64,000 bases of DNA from Burkholderia vietnamiensis LMG 10929 (GTDB lineage: Bacteria; Pseudomonadota; Gammaproteobacteria; Burkholderiales; Burkholderiaceae), in NCBI RefSeq assembly GCF_000959445.1, contig NZ_CP009630.1, forward strand, positions 558,001-622,000, given 5' to 3'. A program made the position numbers and the translations under genes. Shown one piece after another: positions 30,401 through 36,045 of this stretch (positions are counted from its first letter, which is position 1; the number at the start of each line of letters is the position of its first letter). The notes beneath the pieces are model-generated. The model did no database searches and was not told the DNA's origin. It was given only the letters and a program-made list of their open reading frames with translations.

Positions 30401-31940
30401 GCGCGCCGTTGGCGTTCGGCGCGCCTGCGGCGTTCGTCTTCGGCAACGGCGACGAAAACAGCGGCGCCGCGTTCGTGGGGGTGCCGTTCGCTGAGGTGCC
30501 CGTCGTGTTCCACGGCGGCGGCGCGAACAGCTGAGACGGGTTCGCCGTGTTGAACGGCGAGGGGCGCGCGGGCGGCTTGACGCTCGCCTCGATCTGCGCG
30601 GCCTGGTCGTCGTACTGCTGCGCGAGCGAGGCGCCGTACGCGACCACGAACGCGTCGTGCGCGATGCCGGCCTGCTGCTTCGCGAGCTGCAGCTGCTGGT
30701 ACGGCTCGCTCGGATCGTCGGACAGGCGAGCGAGCTTGCCGTGGTAGTTCGCCTGCAACGTGTCGGCCTGCTGCTGCGCGGCCAGCATCTGCAGATAGCT
30801 GCTGCTGGTGCCCGCCGTGACCTGCGCATGAGCGAGCGCCGTCTTGTCCTTGGCGATCGCGTCGGGCACGATCACCGTCGGCCCTTCCTTGCCGTTGTCG
30901 GCATCGGACTGCTGCTGCGCCTGGGCGAGCGTCACGTTGTCGTTTGCCGCCGCGAGTGCGGCATTCGCGTAGTTCGCGTCCTTGGCCGCGGCCGTGACGG
31001 TCGTCTGCGCCGCATCCGCGGAATCCGGCGCGTCGGGCATCGACACCTGCAGGTCGAGCGGCTGCAACGCATCGTTGAGCCGGCCGACGCCCGCATCGAG
31101 CGCCGCCTTGTAGTCGGGATCGGCGAGGTACGACTGGAATTGCGCGTACGCGAGATTGGAGTTCGCGACGTCCGCGAAAAACTTCGCCGAGCCGGCCGAC
31201 GCATGCGCCTGCGCCTTCTGCCAGTCGTCATAAAGCCGGATCTGCAGCGGGTTCTTGCAGTCGCTCGCCTGCGGCGCCCAGTTCGGATCGTCCGGGTGAT
31301 CGGGGAATGCCGCGATCAGCGTCTTGAGCTGCTGGTCGGCCGCGTGCTGCGCGTCGCCGGGGTCCGTCACCTTGCCGGAATCGTCGAGCTTCATCCCGGC
31401 CGGCATGTCGGCGTTCGCCTGCTCGCCGTACAGGATCATGTAGCCGGCGTCGGTCGTCACGTTCAGCTCGCGCTGCGCGTCGTCGGCGGCCGCGCGCGCC
31501 TTCGCATAGTCGGCCTGCGCGCTCTTGCGCTCGGCGGGCGTCGACTCCGGGTCGCGGTTCGCCAGGTGCAGCACGTTCTGCGCGCCTTGCAGCGCCTGCG
31601 ACGCGTTGTCGTACTTGGTCTGCGCGCCCTGGATCGCCTTCTGCACGGCGGTCGTCTTGTCGTTCTCCACCGTGATGTCGGGCGGCGGCGCCGTGTACTG
31701 CGCGGCCATGCTCTGGATCAGCGACGTGGCCGACTGGATTTCCGCGTTGGTCGGCTTGGCCGGGTCGGTGCCCAGCGACGCGGTGACTGGGATCGGCGGC
31801 GTCACGGTCGGGTTCGCGGGGCCGGCTGCCGGATCGTCCTGCTTCGGCGGCGGGGGCGGCGGCGCGACGACCGGATTCAGCGTTTCCGACAGGAAGCGCT
31901 GCCAGTTGACACCCAGTCCCAGTCCGTCGATCGACAGCAT
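18459..31940 (-). CDS. Giant 4,493-residue multidomain protein in the sctQ operon, candidate T3SS substrate
   Basis: I do not recognise a named homologue. The start at 31940 (MLSIDGLGLGVNWQ) has GGAG 6 nt upstream. A Pro-rich stretch (25-60) precedes an Ala/Gln/Asp helical region (about 70-650). A Gly-rich hydrophobic stretch with membrane-like segments lies at about 885-940. Three tandem modules follow (about 1370-2960), each ending in a metallopeptidase-like domain: SEARQ at 1647-1651 (degenerate), HETQH at 2240-2244, HEAQH at 2816-2820, each followed by an EARAQ(L/I)NA helix. Kinase-like segments with Gly-rich loops (LLGAGARKTAF near 1960, LGSGAYKTVF near 2556) and DPG motifs (near 2101, 2684) precede copies 2 and 3. 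A TIM-barrel-like region (about 3600-3900), hydrophobic helices (about 4200-4335), a Gly/Ser/Asn linker and a LysM-like domain (4423-4493) complete it. There is no Sec signal peptide. Location in the sctQ-sctR operon suggests T3SS export; function is inferred. Confidence 0.9.
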   Translation of the reverse strand: MLSIDGLGLGVNWQRFLSETLNPVVAPPPPPPKQDDPAAGPANPTVTPPIPVTASLGTDPAKPTNAEIQSATSLIQSMAAQYTAPPPDITVENDKTTAVQKAIQGAQTKYDNASQALQGAQNVLHLANRDPESTPAERKSAQADYAKARAAADDAQRELNVTTDAGYMILYGEQANADMPAGMKLDDSGKVTDPGDAQHAADQQLKTLIAAFPDHPDDPNWAPQASDCKNPLQIRLYDDWQKAQAHASAGSAKFFADVANSNLAYAQFQSYLADPDYKAALDAGVGRLNDALQPLDLQVSMPDAPDSADAAQTTVTAAAKDANYANAALAAANDNVTLAQAQQQSDADNGKEGPTVIVPDAIAKDKTALAHAQVTAGTSSSYLQMLAAQQQADTLQANYHGKLARLSDDPSEPYQQLQLAKQQAGIAHDAFVVAYGASLAQQYDDQAAQIEASVKPPARPSPFNTANPSQLFAPPPWNTTGTSANGTPTNAAPLFSSPLPKTNAAGAPNANGAPNGSQPLWNTSPLLNGPLSFAPADAAANPATPSGPTLLDAKRLRVTAGAIRAAGNRLSNLVNERATGAALTEARNQQAQKHATLATIQQQYDDWQASHPAPTRFRQLADGDILPAYTPPLPNPNQTQLDQAKKDAQNADNTVQRLQLLSESAHQQVLLDQFDAGLEERLRYADPNSDAYKDYQSAQHDFYEAHRSELSNTLLDAASASTGKGATIDFGKLSDTQQRNLIGVALGMAPDVGGDASSNTSIATDTQTHFTNKDKLSTIDSVRDQLLKVGGGATTQVSVLPMVYAAKDAGMTTSALFKVSGKGDTQYVDETASTYDDINDYIDNNELSKDGTVDIATGHNADGTLQLVSKAAHHESGFDSFMNTLTSTGLNIGMMVGGMALEGLGTLLDGTVVGAVVGVPLNLLGAGMMYTAIGATVTSAGLDLANRADHGRSINPFTDAGARMDFINLVPMGAAGAAKLAGAKLFTRTVTALTRTPKVASVLAGGTKATAVVTGLGAGFEAFGEAGYDYFVTGDKKAAGEELKSGLTNVALMAAGGLKERVVTSVRTGTGRPIPIRGADGKTVSVDSLTIGRILNKGDDASLAAGRTRVTLDGEAVTVSPDGTLRVGDKILTYEDQPIRVLDRTSRNALPAGKFVVLGEDGKLSVVSASDKSWTNGTRIDSVTDTGERLSFGDGGGMSTTPKVVARTPLELLDRTLQQARDEYAAARDEQAPRSLAQAAEQGETASAANDARSTRRTSQERARVDAQRDEAAAERATDANLDRRSADAQALRYRPLDADASPGAGARTTPAAARPRIDVRVVDLTGAKPAARAATADPAGISVPRGPSAEPLAVGGRTLYIVRDGDAPHSASPAAARTPKLDEPIVVIAGEHDAQLAPELANRWDKPVYAATPEALDADGQLRADARTLRFDPAPDGVALAGDAEAAPHTSPARAPGDAPVIVLAGKRGPNEPALPRPAATPRPLKALDGRFSAPNRVLVLVKSERSAAPERAPAHGETAPPRERAGGGAARPVSHHDVALAYDADLVAAHPEISEAAPPEAAASGPGWFTRMQMRFGGAPVPDTVLALASQSATLVTQLRMLSDGGWRVKVGKRGGGSHIDVRKRVMTIDGALQEPGSITYTLASEARQAVEAMAGALDLDYGSRSRFTRKALEAEARAQINAFEARYEIALSTGVDIAEHAQLPDAIAREGVDWHGPTSDYTGTVARLAENFADAPVAARDAQTYREFYDDVWARQKRRGGVPRRMPAPRMQPADGQDGTAPAGRQQLDARTAWSYAHAVLESPFGERPAPDAATLQARRDGHMSTFADGDVLVLHADTLPDGTLLVDGKPVSAHEYALAMAPWPTLRQADTIVLSAGQGGYEAAARLANVWQRAVYAPPEHAVGADATVHDTRMFHRFDPAPAAPHALGELAADADGVHLAGDPASRIDIDGNVGELLGAGARKTAFALGDDAALATVDRSPKPPGAPQEPLTPEAQRAADEQLVRDEQRALAQLEQWGIRTVRLDGPFRALGDRVSALSLPLGVFHSDEFASGRLPPAVARAAIQNVLKTREVLEQHEVGFDLQGIFTRSGDFLVCDPGPILNTYAAHTLSLSRLFEIEKGIHRWIEQHGVDALDSALDPARDPTPLADDAFVQKPSVITRVRMRVGGAPLPAEVSALAQRSGTLAAQLRMLDANGWRVRVGKRGGGSRIDTKHRRVTIDGAAAGPGWMTYVLAHETQHAVDAIEGTLGLDYSGRGRFTRTALEAEARAQLNAFEARYEIRMASGIDIAANVRLPDALQAEADAWPAARGDAGALARLADAFAEAPVSGARGKTYTEFYGDAYDRGPGRRARAMPAPETRAAHDGDGERDAPTTMREIQAQRAAWSQAHAERDASPFGASGAPPVDTLALLRDGRVLLDMGQRIAIVPADTLRDGTLLGPDGQPVGPHEFTLLNAPPSDYGYTTILAARHANEGGAAQLANLWQRAIYTVHPDAIGADGMPTDLSAMNRYVPASYRQPSLGELSVDGAHGTLHLDGAPGRPVDPADYLGPVLGSGAYKTVFDGGAGQALGVYRDGSIDGLADAYEAVELEQGGLKTLSEVYELPTSTTDGPFSVVNRVGVVLKPSAQLSSVDVEFDIGLPTVVSSRGLTDLARIRRVTQDHHLLYDFQVLFGRNGDVMLHDPGEVLPHGDPHGTVLARIDEVAAKIHAGLRHGRIKLAHPAFDEAGAYAPRRGAIAHVVMTFRGIVLRMQAHALARRSPTLRAQLRLARADGWKVNLGAPGGGQYVDAARRRIVLDGNTRRAGTLVFALAHEAQHSVDLATDTLGLDRSSPDAYVKSLLLAEARAQLNAYRVRAEILAAGGPDVAAHVQLPATLARAAEHAFASGEPAALDALADAFGEIRTSLPGTPTYRALYGEQARAELAGEPAPLTLAAPATGRGGGRRGGARSGRNALDSAEMTRARAWLDARGMRTLKRVDGADAASLRALVRQTGTDTVLLITRAGKITPAAVPEVVATARIDANGAIAQPKFVGGKLTPDEQQSLTAALDPAHDAADPAPAAAARAGFAFHASPVSLKQLQALGGMAKIEYAGDGKVVEFTRRGRVSSRYVDAIGALADAKHYRSAHKALGAAGRTDTIYAIDRTTGELRGHATYDAASGSWNYHEKAPLAQTRIGERPLRDAYPRRAQVRVRPHGKPHGVPLTRARRHGVSFVVSSIDPAMLEQVGNRFDAPKPPKADKPDRLPRPGLRYLGQLGITKTLNAPRRVALLTRNRTAALLGRARTGAALPAAGAAAASVPLFDRNLLPSGKHAALDFSGHNAVHLLSAAEFGALDAGKHHIYVYDTSDPLTHRLDTPQGVLVPDAKGKLTWHDWQNPGAPGVPLESSPIGAGPYGADTHLLLTELTPAELADHARGTRLAALNRRVEYLDGIAKDTSPSTFASLRNWASDAARETRSARKALKKEIKAATKAAKRQGLPEPAYPELKLRPYQPSLVSTTLVEWKRLYGDGNVPDLFAHLERIDALAKHERDSRLPPLELTDATATTPPPATMADAAAWRGTGLPLYVARDWSGGGARYAPVPFSRRAQRGLSTAAATDRALRRAVLGAGDAVRNRLVPMSRAYRLSDDPAEFVAQTRRHGGVMPVVTIPIDPHTLNATRGAKHDPEFVGDVKSIGDQRKAKIDYWEGTITGENGKVMHLDDLTRENLHRWLDAASEAGFLLRLEMAPARALVSAADYRHLAGTNDGYHHHARLGALLESWAAEHEGEPAPHVMVTFHGWDAVPEPVPGAGHLELLDSLLDRPTLEWVHVGLSYATHGADFIANQELTTALAKRLVERAVDEYAQPDGLDAPRSKLARLHGTDALTRVFERVDRDTLADQHQMLLAEIERIGREKGLTPAQIAELRQRLYEGNTTRLLHRARYATAKFATDAWHADPSRAPSEKSRERKFNEAWLKDVGARLRAPQQDTTLVDGSTVAAGLEPWREVVRRPALMVDASLPVSESRLISAQAADYVKPGDPLAAFAELNALRLQQMERSWSVLSWKNVLSGLVGIGAGIAVHHIGLTPTDYKQAANATFVGVRTGRLVQALHQDTLRALQSGDPRLFNHVIDRFINGLNNQLSAHRMDEAQRRASLVRLAGEGRAKINLQLELHGRNALSADKTVEYTKLLANDMIQQMQGVLAGTSIQQLHHGNPRRFLGKVGRTAAIAGYASLGEMSLHTLLQDPSLVPLLGTTGAVLGLTYTGLVQASAFTHLSIERRSRFVRFIDTASDLASIAGGYIAPFVGAAATIHTNLPTAIASLSSATLLALARADTHFPNLTKRVTGKMPTILLLAPIGIYVGNWVYTAVSGGSSSGNGSNNGNNNTPPSNGTTHHGSAPSAPGLPSAPAVPPLPPSGTHAHVAPAAPPTTPTTPQTPAAAQPYIVVAGDSLWVIADRHRQSLLDAAHVSRADQQGLTRDQQDARALTEILQLNPSVAGDPNQLSVGTPLNIG
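23063..27833 (-). repeat. Three tandem ~580-codon modules inside the giant gene
   Basis: Peptidase signatures recur every 593 and 576 codons. Each module has an opening block (AGEHDAQLAPELANRW, SAGQGGYEAAARLANVW, ARHANEGGAAQLANLW). A kinase-like block follows that is full in modules 2 and 3 but reduced to a remnant in module 1 (GRFSAPNRVLVLVKS, compare GPFSVVNRVGVVLKP). A peptidase-like block ends each module, beginning near GWRV(K/R)VGKRGGGS in modules 1 and 2. Sequence has diverged at DNA level, so the duplications are old. Confidence 0.85.
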
Positions 31941-32189
31941 GCTCGTCTCCGTTGAGCCGCGCGATGCGCGGCGCGCACGGCGCGCCACACGCCGCGCCGC
32001 GATCGTTCGAGTGTACGGACGCGCATCGCGGCGGGCGCACGGCTGTTTCGTAGCGCGGCGAGGCGCGCGGCGCGACGGCGCCGCACGCGCTACGAGAGCG
32101 GCGCGGGCTGCGGCGGTGCGGCGCGGCAGCGTCGTTCGACCCCTGAAAACGGCCCGCATCCGGCGATGCGCCGACGCGCGCTCAGCCCG

Positions 32190-32981
32190 TCACTGGTCGA
32201 GGCACCGCACGCACAGCCGCTTCGCCTGGCTGGCCGGCAAGCCGCGACACATCATCACGACGGGGCGCGCATGGCACGACGGCGCGTCCGCCGCCGCCGC
32301 CGAGGGCAGCCGTCGCGCGCGCTCGGGCGGCGTGGTCGCGACCGCGTCCATGCGCCGCTGCCGCGCCGGCGGCGGCACGTCGCGCACGACCGGGATCGGC
32401 TCGACGCCGCCCTCGCGCGCATTGCGCTGTGCGCTGGCGACGACGCGGCTCACGTAGCCGCTCGAGAAGCCGGTCGTGAAGTTGCCGCTGTAGTAGCAGG
32501 ACAGCGCCGCGCGCAACGCGGCCTGCGGCGAGCGGCCGGTGTTCGACGAGCGCGCGAAGCACTCGGTCAGGATCGCGCCGCCCGCGCGCAGGTTGCGGCA
32601 CGGTTCGAACATCGTCGCGTCGTCGAGCCCGTATTTCGCGAAGTTGCGCTCGTTCACCTGCGCGAGCCCGACGCTGTAGCTGAAGCCGCGCGCGGCCAGC
32701 TCGCTCGCGGTCGCGCGCGCCTCGTCGAGCGACGCCGGCTGGCGCGTCAGATGGCCGCCGACCACGCCGATCGCATACGGATTGAAGCCGGATTCGGTCC
32801 GCACCAGCGCGGCGAGCGTATCGGGATCGACGTTCGGCGCGCACGCGCGCGCGAGTTGCGTGAAGGCCGCGGCGCTGCCGGCCGCGCGCGCGTCGCGCAC
32901 GTTCAGGCCCGAGCACGCGAGCATCAGCGCGGCCAGCGCGTACAGGCCCGCGGCGACGCAGCGCAGCGCGCGCGCGTTCAT
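32190..32981 (-). CDS. VirB1-like lytic transglycosylase (T3SS-associated)
   Basis: This 263-residue protein has a signal peptide or N-terminal anchor (about 1-34, ARA-AG). A soluble lytic transglycosylase domain follows (about 38-190) with the catalytic Glu63 in RTESGFNPYAIGVVGG, then SVGLAQVNERNFAKYGL and AALSCYYSGN. Such enzymes open peptidoglycan locally for assembly of T3SS or T4SS. The start at 32981 overlaps the sctR stop (ATGA), so it is translationally coupled to a core secretion gene. The C-terminus ends in a Cys-rich tail (four Cys in the last 29 residues), which is unusual for the family. The giant gene begins 249 bp downstream. Confidence 0.9.
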   Translation of the reverse strand: MNARALRCVAAGLYALAALMLACSGLNVRDARAAGSAAAFTQLARACAPNVDPDTLAALVRTESGFNPYAIGVVGGHLTRQPASLDEARATASELAARGFSYSVGLAQVNERNFAKYGLDDATMFEPCRNLRAGGAILTECFARSSNTGRSPQAALRAALSCYYSGNFTTGFSSGYVSRVVASAQRNAREGGVEPIPVVRDVPPPARQRRMDAVATTPPERARRLPSAAAADAPSCHARPVVMMCRGLPASQAKRLCVRCLDQ

Positions 32982-33652
32982 CCCGCCCCCGCCACGCGGT
33001 ACGACAGCACGAGCCCGTGCACGAGCAGCGACCAGCCGTCGAGCGCGACGAACAGCAGCAGCTTGAACGGCACCGAGATCGTCGTCGGCGAGATCATCTG
33101 CATCCCGAGCGCGAGCAGGATGTTCGCGACCAGCAGGTCGACGACGATGAACACGATATAGATCACGAAGCCGATCTGGAACGCCTTGGTCAGCTCGGCG
33201 AGCGTGAAGCTCGGCACCAGCACGAGCAGGTCGTCGTCCTTGATGCCGTCGGCGCGGTTCTTCGGCCACACCGACGTCGCGGTGCGCACGAAGAATTCAC
33301 GGTCGCGCTGGCGCGTGTGCGAGACCAGGAAATCCTTGATCGGCGGCAGCGCGGCGTCGGCGAGCACGCCGATGTCCGCGGTCGACAACTGCCCCGCCGC
33401 ATCGAAGTGGCGCGCCTGCAGCGCGTCGCGGATCGACATCCCGACCGGCGCCATGATGAACAGCGACAGGATCAGCGCGATGCCGTTCAGCACGAGGTTC
33501 GGCGGCACCTGCTGGATGCCGAGCGCGGAGCGCAGCAGGCCGAGCACGACCACGAGCTTCGTGTAGCTCGTCACCATCAGCGCGGCGAACGGCGCGATGC
33601 CGAGTGCGGCGATCACCGCGATCAGCGCGACCGGATTCGGCAGATTGCCCAT
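32978..33652 (-). CDS. sctR: SctR, T3SS export apparatus membrane protein
   Basis: The 224-residue protein has four membrane helices and the family motifs FAALMVTSYTKLVVVLGLLRSALG, QQVPPNLVLNGIALILSLF and a closing FKLLLFVALDGWSLL. It is the SctR/FliP component of the SctRST gate. Translation starts at ATG 33652, three bases after the sctQ stop. Having sctR in an opposite-strand operon with sctQ, apart from sctS and sctT, is a split of the usual QRST block. Confidence 0.96.
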   Translation of the reverse strand: MGNLPNPVALIAVIAALGIAPFAALMVTSYTKLVVVLGLLRSALGIQQVPPNLVLNGIALILSLFIMAPVGMSIRDALQARHFDAAGQLSTADIGVLADAALPPIKDFLVSHTRQRDREFFVRTATSVWPKNRADGIKDDDLLVLVPSFTLAELTKAFQIGFVIYIVFIVVDLLVANILLALGMQMISPTTISVPFKLLLFVALDGWSLLVHGLVLSYRVAGAG

Positions 33653-33655
33653 CGC

Positions 33656-34834
33656 TCAACGCTCGCGCGGGGCCGGCTGCGTCAGCGTGACGACGCGCAC
33701 GCCGAGCTTCTGGCCGACCGCGATCAGATGCCCGGTGCCGATCAGCATGCCGTTCGCGACCAGATGGATCACGCTCTGGTTGATCCCTTGCTGCAGCTCG
33801 ATCACCGCGCCCGGCTGCAGCGCGCCCAGTTCGCCGAGCGGGATCGACGTCGGCGGCAGCTCGAAGCGCAGGTCGACCGCGAGGCCGTCGAGCGAGCGCG
33901 GTGCGTCGTCCGGCGGCGCATCGTGTGCGGTCGCGGGCGGGGTGTCGGTGCGGGTCGGTTCCAAAGGCATCTCCCTGATTCGTTCGACGGTCAGCCGGGT
34001 GCCGGACGGCCGCCCGGTGATCTCCCACGCCGGCGTGGCCGGCACGCGCGCGACGCACAGCAGGTTCTGCTCGTGCGCGCGCCAGCGTTCGATCGCGATG
34101 ATGTCGCCGCCGACGACGTCGGCCAGCTCGGCCGTCGTCAGTTCGGTGCGGCCGATCTCGAACACGAGCGGCACCGGCAGGCTCGCATAGGCCGCGCGCG
34201 GGGCCGGCCGCGCGGGCGCCGGTTGCGCGAAGAACACCGCGAGCGCGTCGGGTGCGTCGAACAGCAGCGCGCCGTGGCAGCGCCACGCGCCGTCGGCGCG
34301 GCGCAGCTCGAAGCGCAGCGCGGCCGGTGCGGTGCGCCATGCGGGCACGCTCGCGGGCGGCGGCAGCAATTCGACGCGCTGCCGCGTCGCGGCCTGTAGC
34401 ACGGCCGCGAGCGGCGCCGCGAGATCGGCCAGCAACGCCGCTCGGATCACGGCCGGCACGGCCGGGTCGGCGGCATCGCCGAGCCATTCGGTTTCGGCGA
34501 GCGGGTCGAGCCACAGCGTGCCCGTGGCCGGGCCGACGACGAACCGGTATGCATGGGCATCGGCAACCGGCTCGGCGGCGACGCGCCAGCGCACCTCGTA
34601 CGCGTGCTCGCCGAGCGTGACCGGCACGGCGGCCGGCGCGCCGTATGCATGCGACAGCCCGCGCGCGGCGGCCGCGGACAGACGCGGCAGATACGGCGAC
34701 GCGTCGAGCGGGACCGCGACCGCGACCGGCGCGGGCGGCACGGCGGCGGCGGTCTGCGCGGCGGCCGGAGCGGCGGCGGGCGCTTGGTTCGCGGCGTCGC
34801 CGGTGTCGGCATTCGTCAAAGGCAGCGCAGGCAC
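33656..34834 (-). CDS. sctQ: SctQ, T3SS sorting-platform/C-ring protein
   Basis: The 392-residue protein has an Ala/Pro-rich N-terminus and a middle SpoA-like block (about 240-290, PLVFEIGRTELTTAELADV). A C-terminal SpoA (YscQ/FliN) domain (about 318-390, LDLRFELPPTSIPLGEL type pattern) ends the protein. It forms the cytosolic pods that select substrates, together with SctK and SctL. The start is uncertain: the only long-frame initiation codon is a GTG at 34834 without a clear Shine-Dalgarno. An internal GTG or ATG-like start cannot be excluded, and translation could begin later at a TTG near 34819. It heads the minus-strand operon sctQ-sctR-transglycosylase-giant gene. Confidence 0.9.
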   Translation of the reverse strand: MPALPLTNADTGDAANQAPAAAPAAAQTAAAVPPAPVAVAVPLDASPYLPRLSAAAARGLSHAYGAPAAVPVTLGEHAYEVRWRVAAEPVADAHAYRFVVGPATGTLWLDPLAETEWLGDAADPAVPAVIRAALLADLAAPLAAVLQAATRQRVELLPPPASVPAWRTAPAALRFELRRADGAWRCHGALLFDAPDALAVFFAQPAPARPAPRAAYASLPVPLVFEIGRTELTTAELADVVGGDIIAIERWRAHEQNLLCVARVPATPAWEITGRPSGTRLTVERIREMPLEPTRTDTPPATAHDAPPDDAPRSLDGLAVDLRFELPPTSIPLGELGALQPGAVIELQQGINQSVIHLVANGMLIGTGHLIAVGQKLGVRVVTLTQPAPRER

Positions 34835-35292
34835 GGCGGGATCGGGGCGGATTCGGCGATGGTCGACGGGTTGTGGTGGCCGGCGGCGCGGGGGGCGCGC
34901 GGCTGCTGCGTCGATTGTAGGGACGGTGCCGGCCGCGTGCGGCGCCGGAATCCGTAGTCGCGGACGGCGCGCGGCGCGGCTCGTGGTGACGAGCTACGAA
35001 GCGTGTCGGGGGTGTGGGGGCGGGTGAGGGGGAAGGTGGCTGGGGCGGCGCAGGGCGGTGTGGCGAGGACGCGGCGCGGTGTCGGGCTCGGCTTGGCGCT
35101 TGGGGTGCCGTGGCAGGGCTTGGCTCGACTCGACCGGGCTCGGCTCAGTCCGGCACGACTTGGCACAGCTCGGCTCGATGCGGCTCGACATGGCATGGCT
35201 CGGCACGCCTCTGCTCAACGCGCCCGATGTACCGCGCCCCACCCAACCAGAAAACCGGCCGGCGCGCCTCGGGGCGCCGGCGCGGCCGCGGG
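34835..35292. promoter_or_regulatory. Upstream region of the sctQ operon, with degenerate GGCTCG repeats
   Basis: No gene is supported here. From about 35088 to 35215 the strand repeats GGCTCG or CGGCTCG at least six times with degenerate spacers (GGCTTGGC, GGCTCGAC, GGCACGAC). The half nearest sctQ (34835-34990) is plain GC-rich sequence without recognisable -35/-10 elements. The sctQ promoter probably lies in this region. Confidence 0.4.
35250..35280 (-). terminator. Terminator of the winged-helix regulator gene
   Basis: Read on the minus strand, a 7-bp GC stem (CCGGCGC/GCGCCGG, 35259-35265 and 35274-35280) with an 8-nt loop is followed by GGTTTTC. It lies 13 bp after the regulator stop codon. 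Confidence 0.55.
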
Positions 35293-35691
35293 TCACGCGT
35301 AGTCGGCGGTCAGCACCGGCTGCGGCGCGGCGCGCAGGATCGGCGCGGCATCGTGGCGCTCGACGTGCGTCATCGCCGCGCCGAACAGCACGAGCCGATA
35401 GCCGACCGCATAGATCGGGATGATCCGCAGGTTCTTGTCGTGATCGAGCTGCAGCTTCGAACGGATCCGCGAGATGTGCGTGTCGAGCGTGCGCGACGAC
35501 ACGCCGAGCTCCCGGCCCCAGACCGCTTCCTGGATCGCTTGCCGCGGAACGATCTTGTTCATGTTGTCGAGCAGGAACTCGACGACGTCGAATTCTCGCG
35601 GCGTGACGTCGACGACCTTGTCGTCGATTTCGATCGTCCGGCGCACGAAGTTGATTTTTATGTTGTCGATGTACAGGTATTTGCAATCCAT
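35293..35691 (-). CDS. Orphan OmpR/PhoB-type winged-helix regulator without receiver domain
   Basis: This 132-residue protein is almost entirely a Trans_reg_C winged-helix domain (about 5-105). Its motifs are VDVTPREFDVVEFLLDN, the recognition region SSRTLDTHISRIRSKL, and the wing IIPIYAVGYRLV. There is no phospho-acceptor domain, no sensor kinase next to it and no membrane segment, so it is not a normal response regulator. Stand-alone proteins of this type regulate virulence genes in several proteobacteria. Its position beside the sctQ operon promoter makes it a candidate T3SS regulator (inference). AGGG lies 5 nt before the start. The coding sequence is AT-richer at its 5' end than its neighbours. 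Confidence 0.82.
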   Translation of the reverse strand: MDCKYLYIDNIKINFVRRTIEIDDKVVDVTPREFDVVEFLLDNMNKIVPRQAIQEAVWGRELGVSSRTLDTHISRIRSKLQLDHDKNLRIIPIYAVGYRLVLFGAAMTHVERHDAAPILRAAPQPVLTADYA

Positions 35692-36045
35692 GGTGGCCCT
35701 CGCATGTCCGTAAAGGAGTGTTGCGAGTCATGTACTGCAACTTCCGGGCCAGTGATGGAGCCGCCCCAGCCGTGCGGCGGGTCCCGGCGCCCGCAATCGC
35801 GCGCCGGTGTTGAATCTAAAAGAATTTTTAACGGCGCCGCAGCGGCGTGCCGCCGCGCCTGCCCGACCGATATTGAAGAATTGTTACGTAGCATCGCGCG
35901 GGAACGTTACGGGCGTTACGGGCGTTACGCGCGGCGTTACGGCGCAGTCACGCGCAGCACGATGCGGGCGCGGCGGGGCGCCGCGCCGCACCGACGCACC
36001 GGGCAACAACGCGACACCGCACCGCCCGATGCGTCACACGCCCCG
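35692..36045. promoter_or_regulatory. AT-rich promoter region with a GTTACG repeat cluster
   Basis: The region upstream of the winged-helix gene holds AT-rich blocks at 35812-35834 (TTAAAAATTCTTTTAG on the minus strand) and 35870-35890. GTTACG occurs at 35883, 35906, 35915, 35924 and 35936, four of them as near-tandem CGTTACGGG-like units with 9, 9 and 12 bp spacing. The remainder to 36045 is GC-rich and holds the 3' flank of the oxidoreductase operon. Confidence 0.5.
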
